From: Pandoraea vervacti
GTDB lineage: Bacteria; Pseudomonadota; Gammaproteobacteria; Burkholderiales; Burkholderiaceae
Length of the DNA stretch: 64,000 bases
Reading direction: 5' to 3'
Assembly: GCF_000934605.2 (NCBI RefSeq)
Contig: NZ_CP010897.2
Coordinates: 4,464,001 to 4,528,000 of the forward strand
The stretch's first letter is position 1; every line of letters begins with the position of its first letter. This document shows, piece after piece, positions 44,381 to 53,330 of the stretch. A model generated the notes under the pieces. The model was not told the origin of the DNA. It did no database searches and saw nothing but the letters and a program-made list of their open reading frames with translations. Both the position numbers and the translations under genes were made by a program.

Positions 44381-45217
44381 TTATGTGGTTAAGGGCTGGG
44401 TTCTGTACTGCACAGGACTCAGCCCTTTTAGCTTGAGCTTGATGCGATCGTGGTTGTAATAACGGATGTACTCGGCAATCGCTCGGCGTAGTTGATCAAC
44501 GCTGTCAAAGTGCGCCAGGCGAAAGCACTCGGATTTGAGCGTGCCGAAAAAGCTCTCCATGGCGGCATTATCCAGACAATTGCCTTTGCGAGACATGCTC
44601 TGTGAGATGCCCCGTGCGGCAAGCCGTTCGCGATATGCCCGCATTTGATAAGCCCAGCCCTGGTCGGAATGAAGCATTGGCGCTTGGCCCTCGGCCAAAC
44701 GCACAAAGGCCTTGTCCAGCATGCCTTGGATGAGTGCAAAATCAGGCCGCTCACTGGTCTGCCAAGCCACGATCTCGCCGTTGTAGAGATCTAAAACCGG
44801 GGACAAATATAGCTTCTTACCGTCAACGTTGAATTCCGTGACATCCGTCACCCATTTCTCGTTGGGTCGTTTGGCCTCGAACTGACGAGCCAGTAGATTC
44901 GGCGCGATACGCCCGATCTCTCCCCGATAGGAGCGGTACTTCTTAGGGCGCACAAGCGACTTGAGCCGCAGTAGTGCCATCAAGCGTTGCACCGTCTTGT
45001 GATTCACGGGAGTACCGTTCTGGCGCAGCGCGGCCGTCACGCGGCGGTAGCCGTAGCGACCCTTGTGGTACGCAAAGACCTGCGCGATCTTCGCCTTGAG
45101 CTCGCTATGACGATCTCCGGCCTTAGCCACCGTCATCTGGTAATAGAACGTGCTACGCGCTAAGCCAGCAATCTTTAACAGTGCCCCGAGCGGGTGACGC
45201 TCACGCAATGTGCTCAC
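44381..45217 (-). CDS. IS150-type transposase OrfB
   Basis: The catalytic subunit (278 aa) has an HTH_21-like region (GRYGYRRVTAALRQNGTPVN) and an rve integrase core. The DDE residues fall in WVTDVTEF, LHSDQGW and NAAMESFFGTLKSE. SMSRKGNCLDNA is a well-conserved IS150 stretch. It begins with GTG overlapping the OrfA stop. An active OrfAB fusion by -1 frameshift near AAAGAAAAAG (45227-45235) is likely. Confidence 0.93.
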   Translation of the reverse strand: MSTLRERHPLGALLKIAGLARSTFYYQMTVAKAGDRHSELKAKIAQVFAYHKGRYGYRRVTAALRQNGTPVNHKTVQRLMALLRLKSLVRPKKYRSYRGEIGRIAPNLLARQFEAKRPNEKWVTDVTEFNVDGKKLYLSPVLDLYNGEIVAWQTSERPDFALIQGMLDKAFVRLAEGQAPMLHSDQGWAYQMRAYRERLAARGISQSMSRKGNCLDNAAMESFFGTLKSECFRLAHFDSVDQLRRAIAEYIRYYNHDRIKLKLKGLSPVQYRTQPLTT

Positions 45218-45741
45218 CGCTTGCGCTTTTTCTTTGGCGCTGTCTGCTCCTTGGCCCGGAGCAGTTCGTCCAACTTTTTTAGGTACGCCACCTCCGCGCG
45301 CAGGTATTCGATTTCTTTGAGCAGGTCTTCACGCGCACGCTCGTCGCCGGGCGTCGTCGGCTGGGGTGGCTGTTTGGGTTGGGACATCTTGGGTGGCCGG
45401 CCTTTACGGCGAGGCTTGAGAGCTTCGAAACCACCCTCATGATACTGGCGCTCCCAACGGCTGACACTATTGCCTTCGCGTAAATCGAACACCGCGCATG
45501 TGCGCTGGTACGACAGCTCGTGATGCCACATGTGCTGGAGCACCGACATCTTGAACTCGGCACTATAGGTTTCGTGCTTCTTGCGAAGCCCTGCGTCGCC
45601 ATGCTCACGATAAGCATTCACCCAACGCCGTAGCACCGTACAACCAACACCGTACTTCTGGCTTACATGCCGGCTGCCACGCCCACCGTCTAGATATTCG
45701 CGAACTGCACGGCGCTTGAACGCCTCGTCGTACTTCGTCAT
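45214..45741 (-). CDS. IS150-type transposase OrfA
   Basis: The DNA-binding subunit (175 aa from ATG 45741) has two helix-turn-helix units (AVREYLDGGRGSRHVSQKYG and CAVFDLREGNSVSRWERQY). A Pro/Gln-rich linker and a coiled coil with a basic end (KKLDELLRAKEQTAPKKKRK) follow. The Lys-rich end covers the slip site for -1 frameshifting into OrfB. The upstream flank lies toward dedA, so readthrough from dedA would feed this gene in sense. Confidence 0.92.
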   Translation of the reverse strand: MTKYDEAFKRRAVREYLDGGRGSRHVSQKYGVGCTVLRRWVNAYREHGDAGLRKKHETYSAEFKMSVLQHMWHHELSYQRTCAVFDLREGNSVSRWERQYHEGGFEALKPRRKGRPPKMSQPKQPPQPTTPGDERAREDLLKEIEYLRAEVAYLKKLDELLRAKEQTAPKKKRKR

Positions 45742-45863
45742 GCAAAAACCCCCAAGGGTTGGATTTATGTCCAACTCTTGGGGGTCAGTTCAGAATCGAA
45801 TCGGGACGCGCCATTTTTTCATGGCCTCGGCGGCAGTGATCCGTCGAAGCCAGTCGAACGGAT

Positions 45864-46535
45864 TTACTTGCCCTGCCCTTGCGGTTCGCCACGGCGACGA
45901 CCGCGCGTGAACAGCTTCCACAATGCGCCCAGGGCGATGGGCACCACGGCGGCCGAAATACCGACCAGCACGATGATGTTCAGATACTGCTTGACCAGCG
46001 GCAGGTTGCCGAACAGGTAGCCGCCGCCCACGAGCAATACGACCCAGATCAGCGCGCCCAGCACGTTGTAGAGCTGGAAGCGCGTCCACGACATGGCCGA
46101 GACGCCGGCGACGAACGGTGCGAACGTGCGCACGACCGGCACGAAACGCGCCATGACGATGGTCTTGCCACCGTGATGCTCGTAGAAGTCGTGGGTCTTG
46201 CGCAGGGCGTCGCGATCGAGGAAACGCCAGTTCTTCTCGTACACGCGCGGCCCGATCTTCGAGCCGATCCAGTAATTGAGCGTGTTGCCCGTCACCGCCG
46301 CGATAAAGAGCAGCACGCCGAGCAGCCACGGATCCATGGCGCCGGTGGCGGCAAACGCGCCGCCGATGAACAGCAGGGAATCGCCCGGAAGGAACGGGAA
46401 AAGCACCAGCCCTGTTTCCACGAAAACGATCATGAACAGGAACAGATACACCCAGTTTCCGTACTGATCGATGAACACCCCCAGATGTTTATCGATGTGG
46501 AGCACCATCTCCAGCAATTGCACCAAAGTATCCAA
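45864..46535 (-). CDS. DedA family membrane protein
   Basis: This DedA/SNARE-associated protein has 223 residues with about five membrane helices. Family marks are VFVETGLVLFPFLPGDSLLF, TGNTLNYWIGSKIG and the basic ARFVPVVRTFAPFVAG, with the Arg residues needed for function in E. coli homologues. The family is linked to lipid-carrier and phospholipid transport and, in Burkholderia, to polymyxin resistance. It starts at TTG 46535 with GAGG upstream. Its downstream terminator is split by the IS150-type element. Confidence 0.92.
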   Translation of the reverse strand: MDTLVQLLEMVLHIDKHLGVFIDQYGNWVYLFLFMIVFVETGLVLFPFLPGDSLLFIGGAFAATGAMDPWLLGVLLFIAAVTGNTLNYWIGSKIGPRVYEKNWRFLDRDALRKTHDFYEHHGGKTIVMARFVPVVRTFAPFVAGVSAMSWTRFQLYNVLGALIWVVLLVGGGYLFGNLPLVKQYLNIIVLVGISAAVVPIALGALWKLFTRGRRRGEPQGQGK

Positions 46536-46859
46536 GTCGATTCCTCAAGATAAAGGACGCTGGCCCGTCCCTGCGGGCGCGCGACGAGTCGCATCATACC
46601 AGCGCGACTGTCGTGCGTCGTTAAGTCTGCGTGACGGTAACACCCGTGGCCGGGAATGGCCGGGCGCGTCCCAAATCGTCACTTTTTTCCGGTCTGGACT
46701 CGCCGTGAGCTTCCCACACCGGAATTAGTTGCCAATTAAAGGCCCATCGGTGGGCAATGGGCAAGCAATGGGCGGGGGTTAAATGGCTATTTAACAGGCA
46801 TGGCGAGCGGAAACGGCGCTCAACCTATGTCTTTGAGGGCACCCTTTATAATGGTTCCC
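46536..46859. promoter_or_regulatory. dedA-mutL divergent promoter region
   Basis: No gene is seen in 324 bp. GTTAAAT (46778-46784) and ATTTAAC (46789-46795) form a 7-bp dyad. TATAAT (46847-46852) lies eight bases before the chosen mutL start, so transcription may begin at or near the start codon. GGGCAATGGGC-like repeats lie at 46740-46775. Confidence 0.45.
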
Positions 46860-48965
46860 ATGTCCGCCACCCCGACCTCCGCCCCCGACGCGCAAGACCC
46901 GGCCATCGCCTCCGTCGATGTGCCCGGCAACGCGCCCTCCGAAGCTGCCGAGCGCCGCCCCGGCCCAATGCCTGCGGGCCTCGCGCCCGCGCGCGCCATC
47001 CGTGTCCTGCCCGACCAGCTGATCAGTCAGATCGCCGCCGGCGAGGTGGTCGAACGCCCCGCCTCCGTGGTCAAGGAACTGTTGGAAAATGCGCTGGACG
47101 CCGGTGCCCGCGCGCTTCAGATCAAGCTCGAAGAGGGTGGCGTGCGCCGTATCGCCATTACCGACGACGGCGGCGGCATGTCCGCCGATCAACTGCCGCT
47201 GGCGCTCACGCGCCACGCCACGAGCAAGATCCGCACGCTCGACGAGCTGGAGTCGGTCCTCACGCTCGGATTCCGGGGTGAAGCGCTGGCCTCCATCGCC
47301 TCCGTTGCACAGCTCACCCTTTCCAGCCGTCAGATCGACGCCCCACATGCCACCGCCATCGACGGCAACACCGGTGCACTGACCCCGGCCGCCGGTCCGG
47401 TGGGCACGACCGTCGACGTGCGCGACCTGTATTTCAATACTCCCGCGCGACGCAAATTCCTGAAGACCGAGCAAACCGAGTTCGGTCATTGCATGGACGT
47501 CATTCGCCGCAGCGCACTGGCGCGCCCGGATGTCGGTTTCTCGATCCTGCACAACAACCGTGCCGTGGAGCACTGGAACGCCTCGGACGCCGCCACCCGT
47601 GTCGCACGCGTGCTGGGCAGCGATTTCGCCGACGCCCATCTGGCGCTGGACGAAGGCGCGGCCGAGTTGCGTCTTTCGGGCTTCGTCGGCCTGCCGACCG
47701 CGAGCCGTGGCCGCGCCGACCAGCAATATTTCTTCGTGAACGGTCGTTTCGTGCGCGACAAGCTGCTCACACACGCCGTGCGCGCGGCGTATGAAGACGT
47801 GCTGCACGGCGACCGCTATCCGGCGTACGTGCTGTATTTCGAATTGCCGCCACAGTTGGTGGACGTGAACGTTCACCCGTCGAAGATCGAAGTGCGCTTT
47901 CGCGACGCCCGCAGCGTCCACCAGTTCGTGTTCCACGCCGTGCAGCGCGCGCTCGCGCGGGCGGCCGGCAGCGGCGGCGCAACGCACGCCGCGCACCTGA
48001 CCGAAAGTGGCGGACTCGCCGCCGGTCCGGGGGGGATGGGAATGGCAGGGACGATGGGGACGATCGGAGCAGCGGGCGGCTTCGGCGGCGTACGTCCCTC
48101 CGGCGGCTTCGGCACGCCGGGCGGCAGCAGCTGGAATTCGCGTGCGCAGCAAGGCGCGTTGCCCATGGCGCAACCGCTGTCGGTCTACGACAATCTGTTC
48201 GGGCGCGCGGCGCCGCCGGCGGCACGGCCGTACGGACAGCCCGGCGTCACCGATGTGCCGTCTCCGGCTTACGGTAACCATGACACCAACGGTGAGACGC
48301 CGGGCAGCGGTCTGGCGGACGCTTTCGCAGCCAATGTCAATGCCAACCACGCCACCGGCGCGGCCGACGCCATGTCGCTCGAACAACCGCTGGGCTTTGC
48401 CCTCGGCCAGTTGCACGGCATTTACATCCTTGCCCAGAACGCCTACGGTCTGGTGCTCGTCGACATGCACGCGGCGCACGAGCGCATTCTCTACGAGCGC
48501 TTCAAGCAAGCGCTGGTCGAGCGCAGCGTGCCCGTCCAGCCGCTACTCATTCCGGTCACGTTCTTCGCCGACCCGGTCGAGATAGGCACGGCGGAAGAAC
48601 ATCAGGAAACGTTGACGGCGCTGGGCTTCGATCTGGCCGCGATATCCCCCACCACGCTCGCCGTGCGCGCGATTCCCGCCTTGCTCGACGGGGCCGATGC
48701 GCAAGCGCTGGCGCGCGCCGTGCTGGCCGATCTGCGCCAATACGGCGGCTCGCGCGTGCTCACGGAGCGTCAGCACGAATTGCTCGGCACGCTCGCCTGC
48801 CATACTGCAGTGCGCGCGAACCGGCGTCTGACGCACGAGGAAATGAACGCCCTGCTGCGCCAGATGGAAGCCACCGAGCGAGCCGACCAGTGCAATCACG
48901 GACGTCCCACCTGGTACCAACTCACGCTTGGCGACCTCGATAAATTATTCATGCGCGGACGTTGA
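46860..48965 (+). CDS. mutL: DNA mismatch repair protein MutL
   Basis: MutL (701 aa) links MutS to strand cutting in mismatch repair. The GHKL ATPase domain shows LLENALDAG (near residue 74), TDDGGGM and TLGFRGEALASI. The C-terminal dimer domain shows LVDMHAAHERILYERF, ACHTAVRANRRL and QCNHGRPTWYQL, so the endonuclease-type motifs are largely there, with Met in place of Gln in DQHA. The linker (residues 370-500) is very rich in Gly, Met, Ala and Pro. The start is uncertain: ATG 46860 gives a 50-residue low-complexity leader, and 46851 or 46968 are alternatives. miaA follows after seven bases. Confidence 0.94.
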   Translation: MSATPTSAPDAQDPAIASVDVPGNAPSEAAERRPGPMPAGLAPARAIRVLPDQLISQIAAGEVVERPASVVKELLENALDAGARALQIKLEEGGVRRIAITDDGGGMSADQLPLALTRHATSKIRTLDELESVLTLGFRGEALASIASVAQLTLSSRQIDAPHATAIDGNTGALTPAAGPVGTTVDVRDLYFNTPARRKFLKTEQTEFGHCMDVIRRSALARPDVGFSILHNNRAVEHWNASDAATRVARVLGSDFADAHLALDEGAAELRLSGFVGLPTASRGRADQQYFFVNGRFVRDKLLTHAVRAAYEDVLHGDRYPAYVLYFELPPQLVDVNVHPSKIEVRFRDARSVHQFVFHAVQRALARAAGSGGATHAAHLTESGGLAAGPGGMGMAGTMGTIGAAGGFGGVRPSGGFGTPGGSSWNSRAQQGALPMAQPLSVYDNLFGRAAPPAARPYGQPGVTDVPSPAYGNHDTNGETPGSGLADAFAANVNANHATGAADAMSLEQPLGFALGQLHGIYILAQNAYGLVLVDMHAAHERILYERFKQALVERSVPVQPLLIPVTFFADPVEIGTAEEHQETLTALGFDLAAISPTTLAVRAIPALLDGADAQALARAVLADLRQYGGSRVLTERQHELLGTLACHTAVRANRRLTHEEMNALLRQMEATERADQCNHGRPTWYQLTLGDLDKLFMRGR

Positions 48966-48972
48966 GCGGTTC

Positions 48973-49920
48973 ATGAAGGCAATTCCCCCGATCGTTTGTC
49001 TGCTGGGCCCGACAGCCTCCGGCAAGACTGCCGCCGCTCTGGCGCTCGCGCACGACACCCCGCTGGAGATCATCAGCGTCGATTCCGCGCTGGTGTATCG
49101 CGAAATGGATATCGGCACGGCAAAACCGAGCGCCGAAGAACTCGCCGCCGTGCCGCACCACCTGATCGACATCATCGATCCGCGCGACGCCTATTCCGCC
49201 GCGCAATTTCGCCAGGACACGCTGCGCCTCATCGACGAGATCGCCGCACGCGGACACCGTCCGCTGCTCGTTGGCGGCACCATGCTGTACTACAAGGCGC
49301 TCACGCAAGGCCTCTCTCCGCTACCGTCTGCCGATGCGCACGTGCGCGCCAGACTCGACGAAGACGCCGCGCGCGACGGCTGGCCGGCCATGCACGCGCG
49401 ACTCGCCAGCGTCGATCCGGTGACGGCCGCGCGCCTCGCGCCGAACGACTCGCAGCGCATTCAACGGGCACTGGAAGTGTTCGAACTCTCTGGCAAACCG
49501 ATGTCGCAGTGGCTGGCCGAGCAGGCGCAGACGCCCGATACGCCATCGCCACATACGTTCGTGCCCGTTGCGCTGGAACCGGGCGACCGCTCGGTCCTGC
49601 ACGCCCGTATCGCGCAGCGATTCCATCAGATGCTCGCCGCAGGCTTCGTCGAGGAAGTCGAACGTCTGCGAGCGCGCGGCGATCTCGATCCTGGCCTGCC
49701 GTCGATGCGCTGCGTTGGATACCGTCAGGTGTGGGAATACCTCGATGGCGAGACGGACTACGACACCATGCGCGAAAAGGGCATCTTCGCCACGCGCCAA
49801 CTGTGCAAACGACAACTCACCTGGTTGCGCTCGATGCCCGAGCGCCATGTCGTCGACTGCACGGCCCGGGACGCCCCACAGCGCGTGCTGGCAACCGTGC
49901 GCGCGCTCTGGCAATCCTGA
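48973..49920 (+). CDS. miaA: tRNA dimethylallyltransferase
   Basis: MiaA (315 aa) puts an isopentenyl group on A37 of tRNAs reading U-starting codons. It has the P-loop LLGPTASGKTAAALAL at residues 9-24, then SVDSALVYREMDIGTAKPS and MRCVGYRQVWEYLDG, which are typical. ATG 48973 lies seven bases after the mutL stop, so the two are co-transcribed. The gene order mutL-miaA is common in this family. Confidence 0.95.
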   Translation: MKAIPPIVCLLGPTASGKTAAALALAHDTPLEIISVDSALVYREMDIGTAKPSAEELAAVPHHLIDIIDPRDAYSAAQFRQDTLRLIDEIAARGHRPLLVGGTMLYYKALTQGLSPLPSADAHVRARLDEDAARDGWPAMHARLASVDPVTAARLAPNDSQRIQRALEVFELSGKPMSQWLAEQAQTPDTPSPHTFVPVALEPGDRSVLHARIAQRFHQMLAAGFVEEVERLRARGDLDPGLPSMRCVGYRQVWEYLDGETDYDTMREKGIFATRQLCKRQLTWLRSMPERHVVDCTARDAPQRVLATVRALWQS

Positions 49921-50124
49921 GCCAACGAGACCCGACTGAGCCACGGGACCACGCCTGCCCCACGCATCGCCCCACGCATCGCCCCATCCCGCCGCCCGCG
50001 CGGCGAAGCGTGTCTCGCGCCGCTGCGCCCGGGCTTTCGTGGTCCGGCCTGCGTCATTCCGCCCCCCTTCAACACCCGTCGCATCCGTTCAAACCCTGAC
50101 AGCTTTCCGGTTTGCATGTCGATT

Positions 50125-50173
50125 TTGATATGCTAATTTGCATATCAACGTTTCGATCAATGCAAAATTGCAT
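50125..50173. promoter_or_regulatory. Operator-like dyads upstream of the ABC transporter operon
   Basis: TTGATATGC (50125-50133) and GCATATCAA (50140-50148) are a perfect 9-bp dyad with a six-base spacer. ATGCAA-AA-TTGCAT (50160-50173) is a second dyad. Both lie within 80 bp of the first gene. The spacing suits a LysR regulator, and one is encoded at the operon's far end. Confidence 0.5.
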
Positions 50174-50201
50174 CGAATCCACGATACCGGGAAGGGTGCC
50201 A

Positions 50202-51089
50202 ATGACGCAGACTTCGATGGAGCCGAGTGGGGTGGCAGGCGGGATGCCGGGTAACGCGATGCGGTTGCCAACGGGCGGCCCGCGGCGCGTGCCGATTGGC
50301 AAATGGCTCGTGCGCGCCGGTATCGCGCTGATTTATCTGTTCATGCTCAGCCCGCTGATCTTCGTGGTGTGGCTGAGTTTCTTCAAAGACGCGATCATCA
50401 CGTTCCCGCCGAGCGGCTACACGCTGTCGTGGTACGTCAACGCCTGGCGTAACGCGGCATTCGCCGACGGATTCCTGCTCTCGCTCCAGCTCGCGGCCTG
50501 CGCTGCGATCGGCGGCGTGGTGCTCGGTGTCGCGGCGTCGCTCGCCCTCGCCCGTTACCGCTTTCCGGGCCGGCGCACGCTCGGCAACGTGCTGCTGTTG
50601 CCGCTCGTCGTGCCGGGCATCGTCGCCGGCATTGCCACCTACCTGTTCTATCTGCGTGCGGAGAACGCGCTCGACATCGATATCGTCGGCACGTTCGGCG
50701 GTCTGGTGATCGCGCATGTGTGCCTGACCATTCCGTGGACCATGCGGCTCGTGGGCGCGAGCCTCGCGCAGATCGACGGCGCCATCGAAGAGGCCGCACG
50801 CAATCTCGGTGCGGGCCCGTGGCGCACGCTCTGGCGCGTAACGCTGCCGATGCTGCGTCCCGCCATCGTCGCCGCCGTGCTGTTCAGCTTCATCGTGTCG
50901 TTCGAGAATCTGGAACTCACGCTGCCGCTGGTGGGACCGGGCAAGACGACCCTGCCCATCGCCATCATGCAGTACCTCGAATTCAATCTCGATCCGACGA
51001 TTGCCGCGGTCTCCGCCGCGCAGATCGTATTGCTCGGCATCGTCATGCTGATCACCGATCGCTTCGTCAAACTTAGCCAGGTGATCTGA
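50202..51089 (+). CDS. ABC transporter permease (PotC-like)
   Basis: This inner-membrane permease (295 aa from ATG 50202) of a polyamine/opine-type ABC importer has six predicted helices and the EAA loop EEAARNLGAGPWRTLWRVTL, which contacts the ATPase. The cytoplasmic N-terminus is about 30 residues and polar. GGAAGGG precedes the start; an ATG at 50112 would run through the operator dyads. It is the first gene of a six-gene cluster. The substrate is unknown; the coupled hydrolases suggest a peptide-like or creatine-like compound. Confidence 0.85.
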   Translation: MTQTSMEPSGVAGGMPGNAMRLPTGGPRRVPIGKWLVRAGIALIYLFMLSPLIFVVWLSFFKDAIITFPPSGYTLSWYVNAWRNAAFADGFLLSLQLAACAAIGGVVLGVAASLALARYRFPGRRTLGNVLLLPLVVPGIVAGIATYLFYLRAENALDIDIVGTFGGLVIAHVCLTIPWTMRLVGASLAQIDGAIEEAARNLGAGPWRTLWRVTLPMLRPAIVAAVLFSFIVSFENLELTLPLVGPGKTTLPIAIMQYLEFNLDPTIAAVSAAQIVLLGIVMLITDRFVKLSQVI

Positions 51090-51090
51090 C

Positions 51091-52149
51091 ATGGCCAACG
51101 TCTCGCTGCGTAACCTGCGCAAGCAATACGGCAACGCCGCTGCCGTCGCGGATTTCTCGCTGGACATTGCCGAAGGCGAACTCGTCGCTTTTCTCGGGCC
51201 GAGCGGCTGCGGCAAGACCACCACGCTGCGCATGGTCGCGGGCTTCGTCGAGCCGAGCGCCGGCGAGATCTGGATCGGTGGCAAGGAAGTCTCGCGCCTG
51301 CCCGCGCATCGCCGCAACACCGGCATGGTGTTCCAGCGTTATGCCCTCTTCCCGCACATGACCGTCGCGCAGAACGTGGCGTTCGGGCTGGAGATGCGAC
51401 GCGTCTCCAGCGCCGAGCGCGACACGCGCATTCGTGAAGCGCTCGACATGGTGCGCCTCACCGCGCTTGCCGATCGCTACCCGCGCCAGCTTTCCGGCGG
51501 ACAGCAGCAGCGTGTGGCCATTGCACGCGCGCTCGCGATTCGTCCCGACGTCTTCCTGCTCGACGAGCCGCTCTCGAATCTCGACGCCAAGCTGCGCACG
51601 GAAGTCCGCGAAGAAATTCGCGCGTTGCAGCGCCGCCTGGGACTCACGACGATCTTCGTCACACACGATCAGGAAGAGGCCCTGGCGATCGCCGACCGAC
51701 TCGCCGTGATGCACGACGGATGTGTCCAGCAGATCGGCACCGCCGACGCCCTGTACGAGCGCCCGGCCAATCCGTTCGTGGCCAACTTCCTCGGCAAGAT
51801 GAATTTTCTTGCCGGACAGATGCAGGACGGGCATTTCGTCACCGCCAGAGGCGAGCGTCTCGCGCTCGCGGGCGCCGCCGCGATGGCCGACGCGAAGACG
51901 CTGGGCATTCGTCCGGAACGTCTGCGCCTGACCGATGCCGCGACACCCGGCGAGACGGCGGTGCCCGTCACGGTCGACCAGACGATCTATCTCGGCTCGA
52001 CGCTGGAGCTTCGCCTCAAGAGCGCCCAAGGCGAAATGCTGGTCGCCCACGTGCCGAACACGGCGCGCGACGACGCGCGTCGCTTCTCGCCGGGCAGCGC
52101 GCTCAAGGCCTGCTTCGCGAGTCGCGACTGCCTGTTCTTCAACGCGTGA
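51091..52149 (+). CDS. ABC transporter ATP-binding protein (PotA-like)
   Basis: The ATPase (352 aa) drives import. It has Walker A GPSGCGKTTT (residues 35-44), the Q-loop in MVFQRYALFPHM, the signature LSGGQQQRVAIARAL, Walker B DVFLLDEPLSNLD and the H-loop VTHDQEE. A C-terminal TOBE domain follows residue 240 (LGIRPERLRL). It begins one base after the permease stop. The transporter is complete, with two permeases and one binding protein in the same operon. Confidence 0.93.
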   Translation: MANVSLRNLRKQYGNAAAVADFSLDIAEGELVAFLGPSGCGKTTTLRMVAGFVEPSAGEIWIGGKEVSRLPAHRRNTGMVFQRYALFPHMTVAQNVAFGLEMRRVSSAERDTRIREALDMVRLTALADRYPRQLSGGQQQRVAIARALAIRPDVFLLDEPLSNLDAKLRTEVREEIRALQRRLGLTTIFVTHDQEEALAIADRLAVMHDGCVQQIGTADALYERPANPFVANFLGKMNFLAGQMQDGHFVTARGERLALAGAAAMADAKTLGIRPERLRLTDAATPGETAVPVTVDQTIYLGSTLELRLKSAQGEMLVAHVPNTARDDARRFSPGSALKACFASRDCLFFNA

Positions 52150-52265
52150 GCACGCGCGCGCCGCCCCTGCAAACGCATTCGTTTCACTCCCGCTTCATTC
52201 ACGCTTCATTCACGCTTCGACCCATGCCTTGGCCTTGCCGGGCCAACGTTTAGAAGGATGACGAC

Positions 52266-53330
52266 ATGACGCACGCTCTGAACCGCCGCACGTTCCTGAA
52301 GACCGCTTCCGGTCTGGTGATTGCCCCCACGCTCGGGCTGGACGCTCTCTCGGCCCACGCGGCGGCGGCATGCCCGAACGTGGTCGTCGGCACCTGGGGC
52401 GGCGACTATCTGAACCTGCTGGAACAGAACATCGGCAAACCGATCATCGAGGCCGCTGGCGGCAAGGTCACTTACGACTCGGCCGATCAGGTGGGGCGCA
52501 TGACGAAGCTGCGCGCGGAGAAAGCCTCGCGCCGCGGCTCGCTCGACGTGGCCTGCCTTGCCGACCTCGACATGTACGACATCAACCGCTCCGGCATTCT
52601 GGAGGCGGTCGACGCCAAGCTGGTGCCGAATCTCGCGAACACGCTCGACGCGTTGCGCCGTCCGTACTCGATTCCGCACATCTTCAGCGCGATGGTGATC
52701 GTCTACAACCCCGAGAAGGTCGGCACGAAACCCGATTCGTTTACCGCCGCGCTCGATCCGAAGCTCAAAGGCAAGGTCGGCTTCTCCGACATCCTCTACA
52801 ACTTCAACGTGGTGAGCAGCTCGCTCGCGGCAGGTCACAAGGACGGCGACATGGCGGGTGGCGTGCAATTCCTGCGCGAGCTTCGCAAAACGCAACAGCC
52901 CAAGGTGTATCCGTCCAACGAGGCGGTGGCCTCCGCCCTCAAGAGCGGCGACATCTGGTTCACGTGCATGTGGAAGGCGCGCGCCTTGCAATGGAAGAAG
53001 GCGGGTGTGCCCATCGACTACGTGGTGCCGAAGGAAGGCGCCGTGCCGGTCACGTTCGAAGCCGCCGTGCCGAAGAATTCGCAGTCCAAGCCGTGCGGCT
53101 TCAACTACCTGAACGCCATGCTCGACCCACGTGCGCAGATCGGCTTTGCCGAGACGATGGGCTATGCGCCGACGGTGAAGAACGCCAATCTGCCGCCGTC
53201 GTTGCAACAGAGCGTGGGGTTCACGAGTGCGGAACTCGAGCGCATGGTCAAGCTCGATTACGCGCGCTTTACGGCGGACAAGCCCGCCCTGCTCGACTTC
53301 TGGAACAAGGAATTCAAGGTGGGATTGTGA
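52266..53330 (+). CDS. Extracellular solute-binding protein (PotD-like), Tat-type leader
   Basis: The periplasmic binding protein (354 aa) has a twin-arginine leader (NRRTFLKTASGLVIAP) and an SBP_bac family fold: VVVGTWGGDYLNLLEQNIGK, VYNPEKVGTKPDSFTAALDP, and KPCGFNYLNAMLDP. It is related to spermidine/putrescine-type binders, but the ligand pocket cannot be read from sequence. It overlaps the next gene by four bases. It would set the specificity of the whole pathway. Confidence 0.88.
   Translation: MTHALNRRTFLKTASGLVIAPTLGLDALSAHAAAACPNVVVGTWGGDYLNLLEQNIGKPIIEAAGGKVTYDSADQVGRMTKLRAEKASRRGSLDVACLADLDMYDINRSGILEAVDAKLVPNLANTLDALRRPYSIPHIFSAMVIVYNPEKVGTKPDSFTAALDPKLKGKVGFSDILYNFNVVSSSLAAGHKDGDMAGGVQFLRELRKTQQPKVYPSNEAVASALKSGDIWFTCMWKARALQWKKAGVPIDYVVPKEGAVPVTFEAAVPKNSQSKPCGFNYLNAMLDPRAQIGFAETMGYAPTVKNANLPPSLQQSVGFTSAELERMVKLDYARFTADKPALLDFWNKEFKVGL

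Larger units (their letters stand above)
44350..45792 (-). mobile_element. Complete IS3-family element, IS150 group
   Basis: The 1443-bp element is of the size known for IS150. Its ends are TGAACTGACCCC-GTAA-AGTTGGAC (left) and, on the minus strand, TGAACTGACCCC-CAAG-AGTTGGAC (right), with 21 of 24 bases the same. The flanking 3-bp repeat GAA (44347-44349 and 45793-45795) is the target duplication. Both transposase genes are intact. The target is the loop of a terminator hairpin between amiC and dedA. The transposase genes run the same way as dedA. Confidence 0.95.

Noticed and set aside
46791..48509. A 572-codon open frame on the minus strand opposite mutL.
   Set aside because: Composition is that of a shadow frame (His/Arg/Gly-rich, no domain), and mutL is certain.
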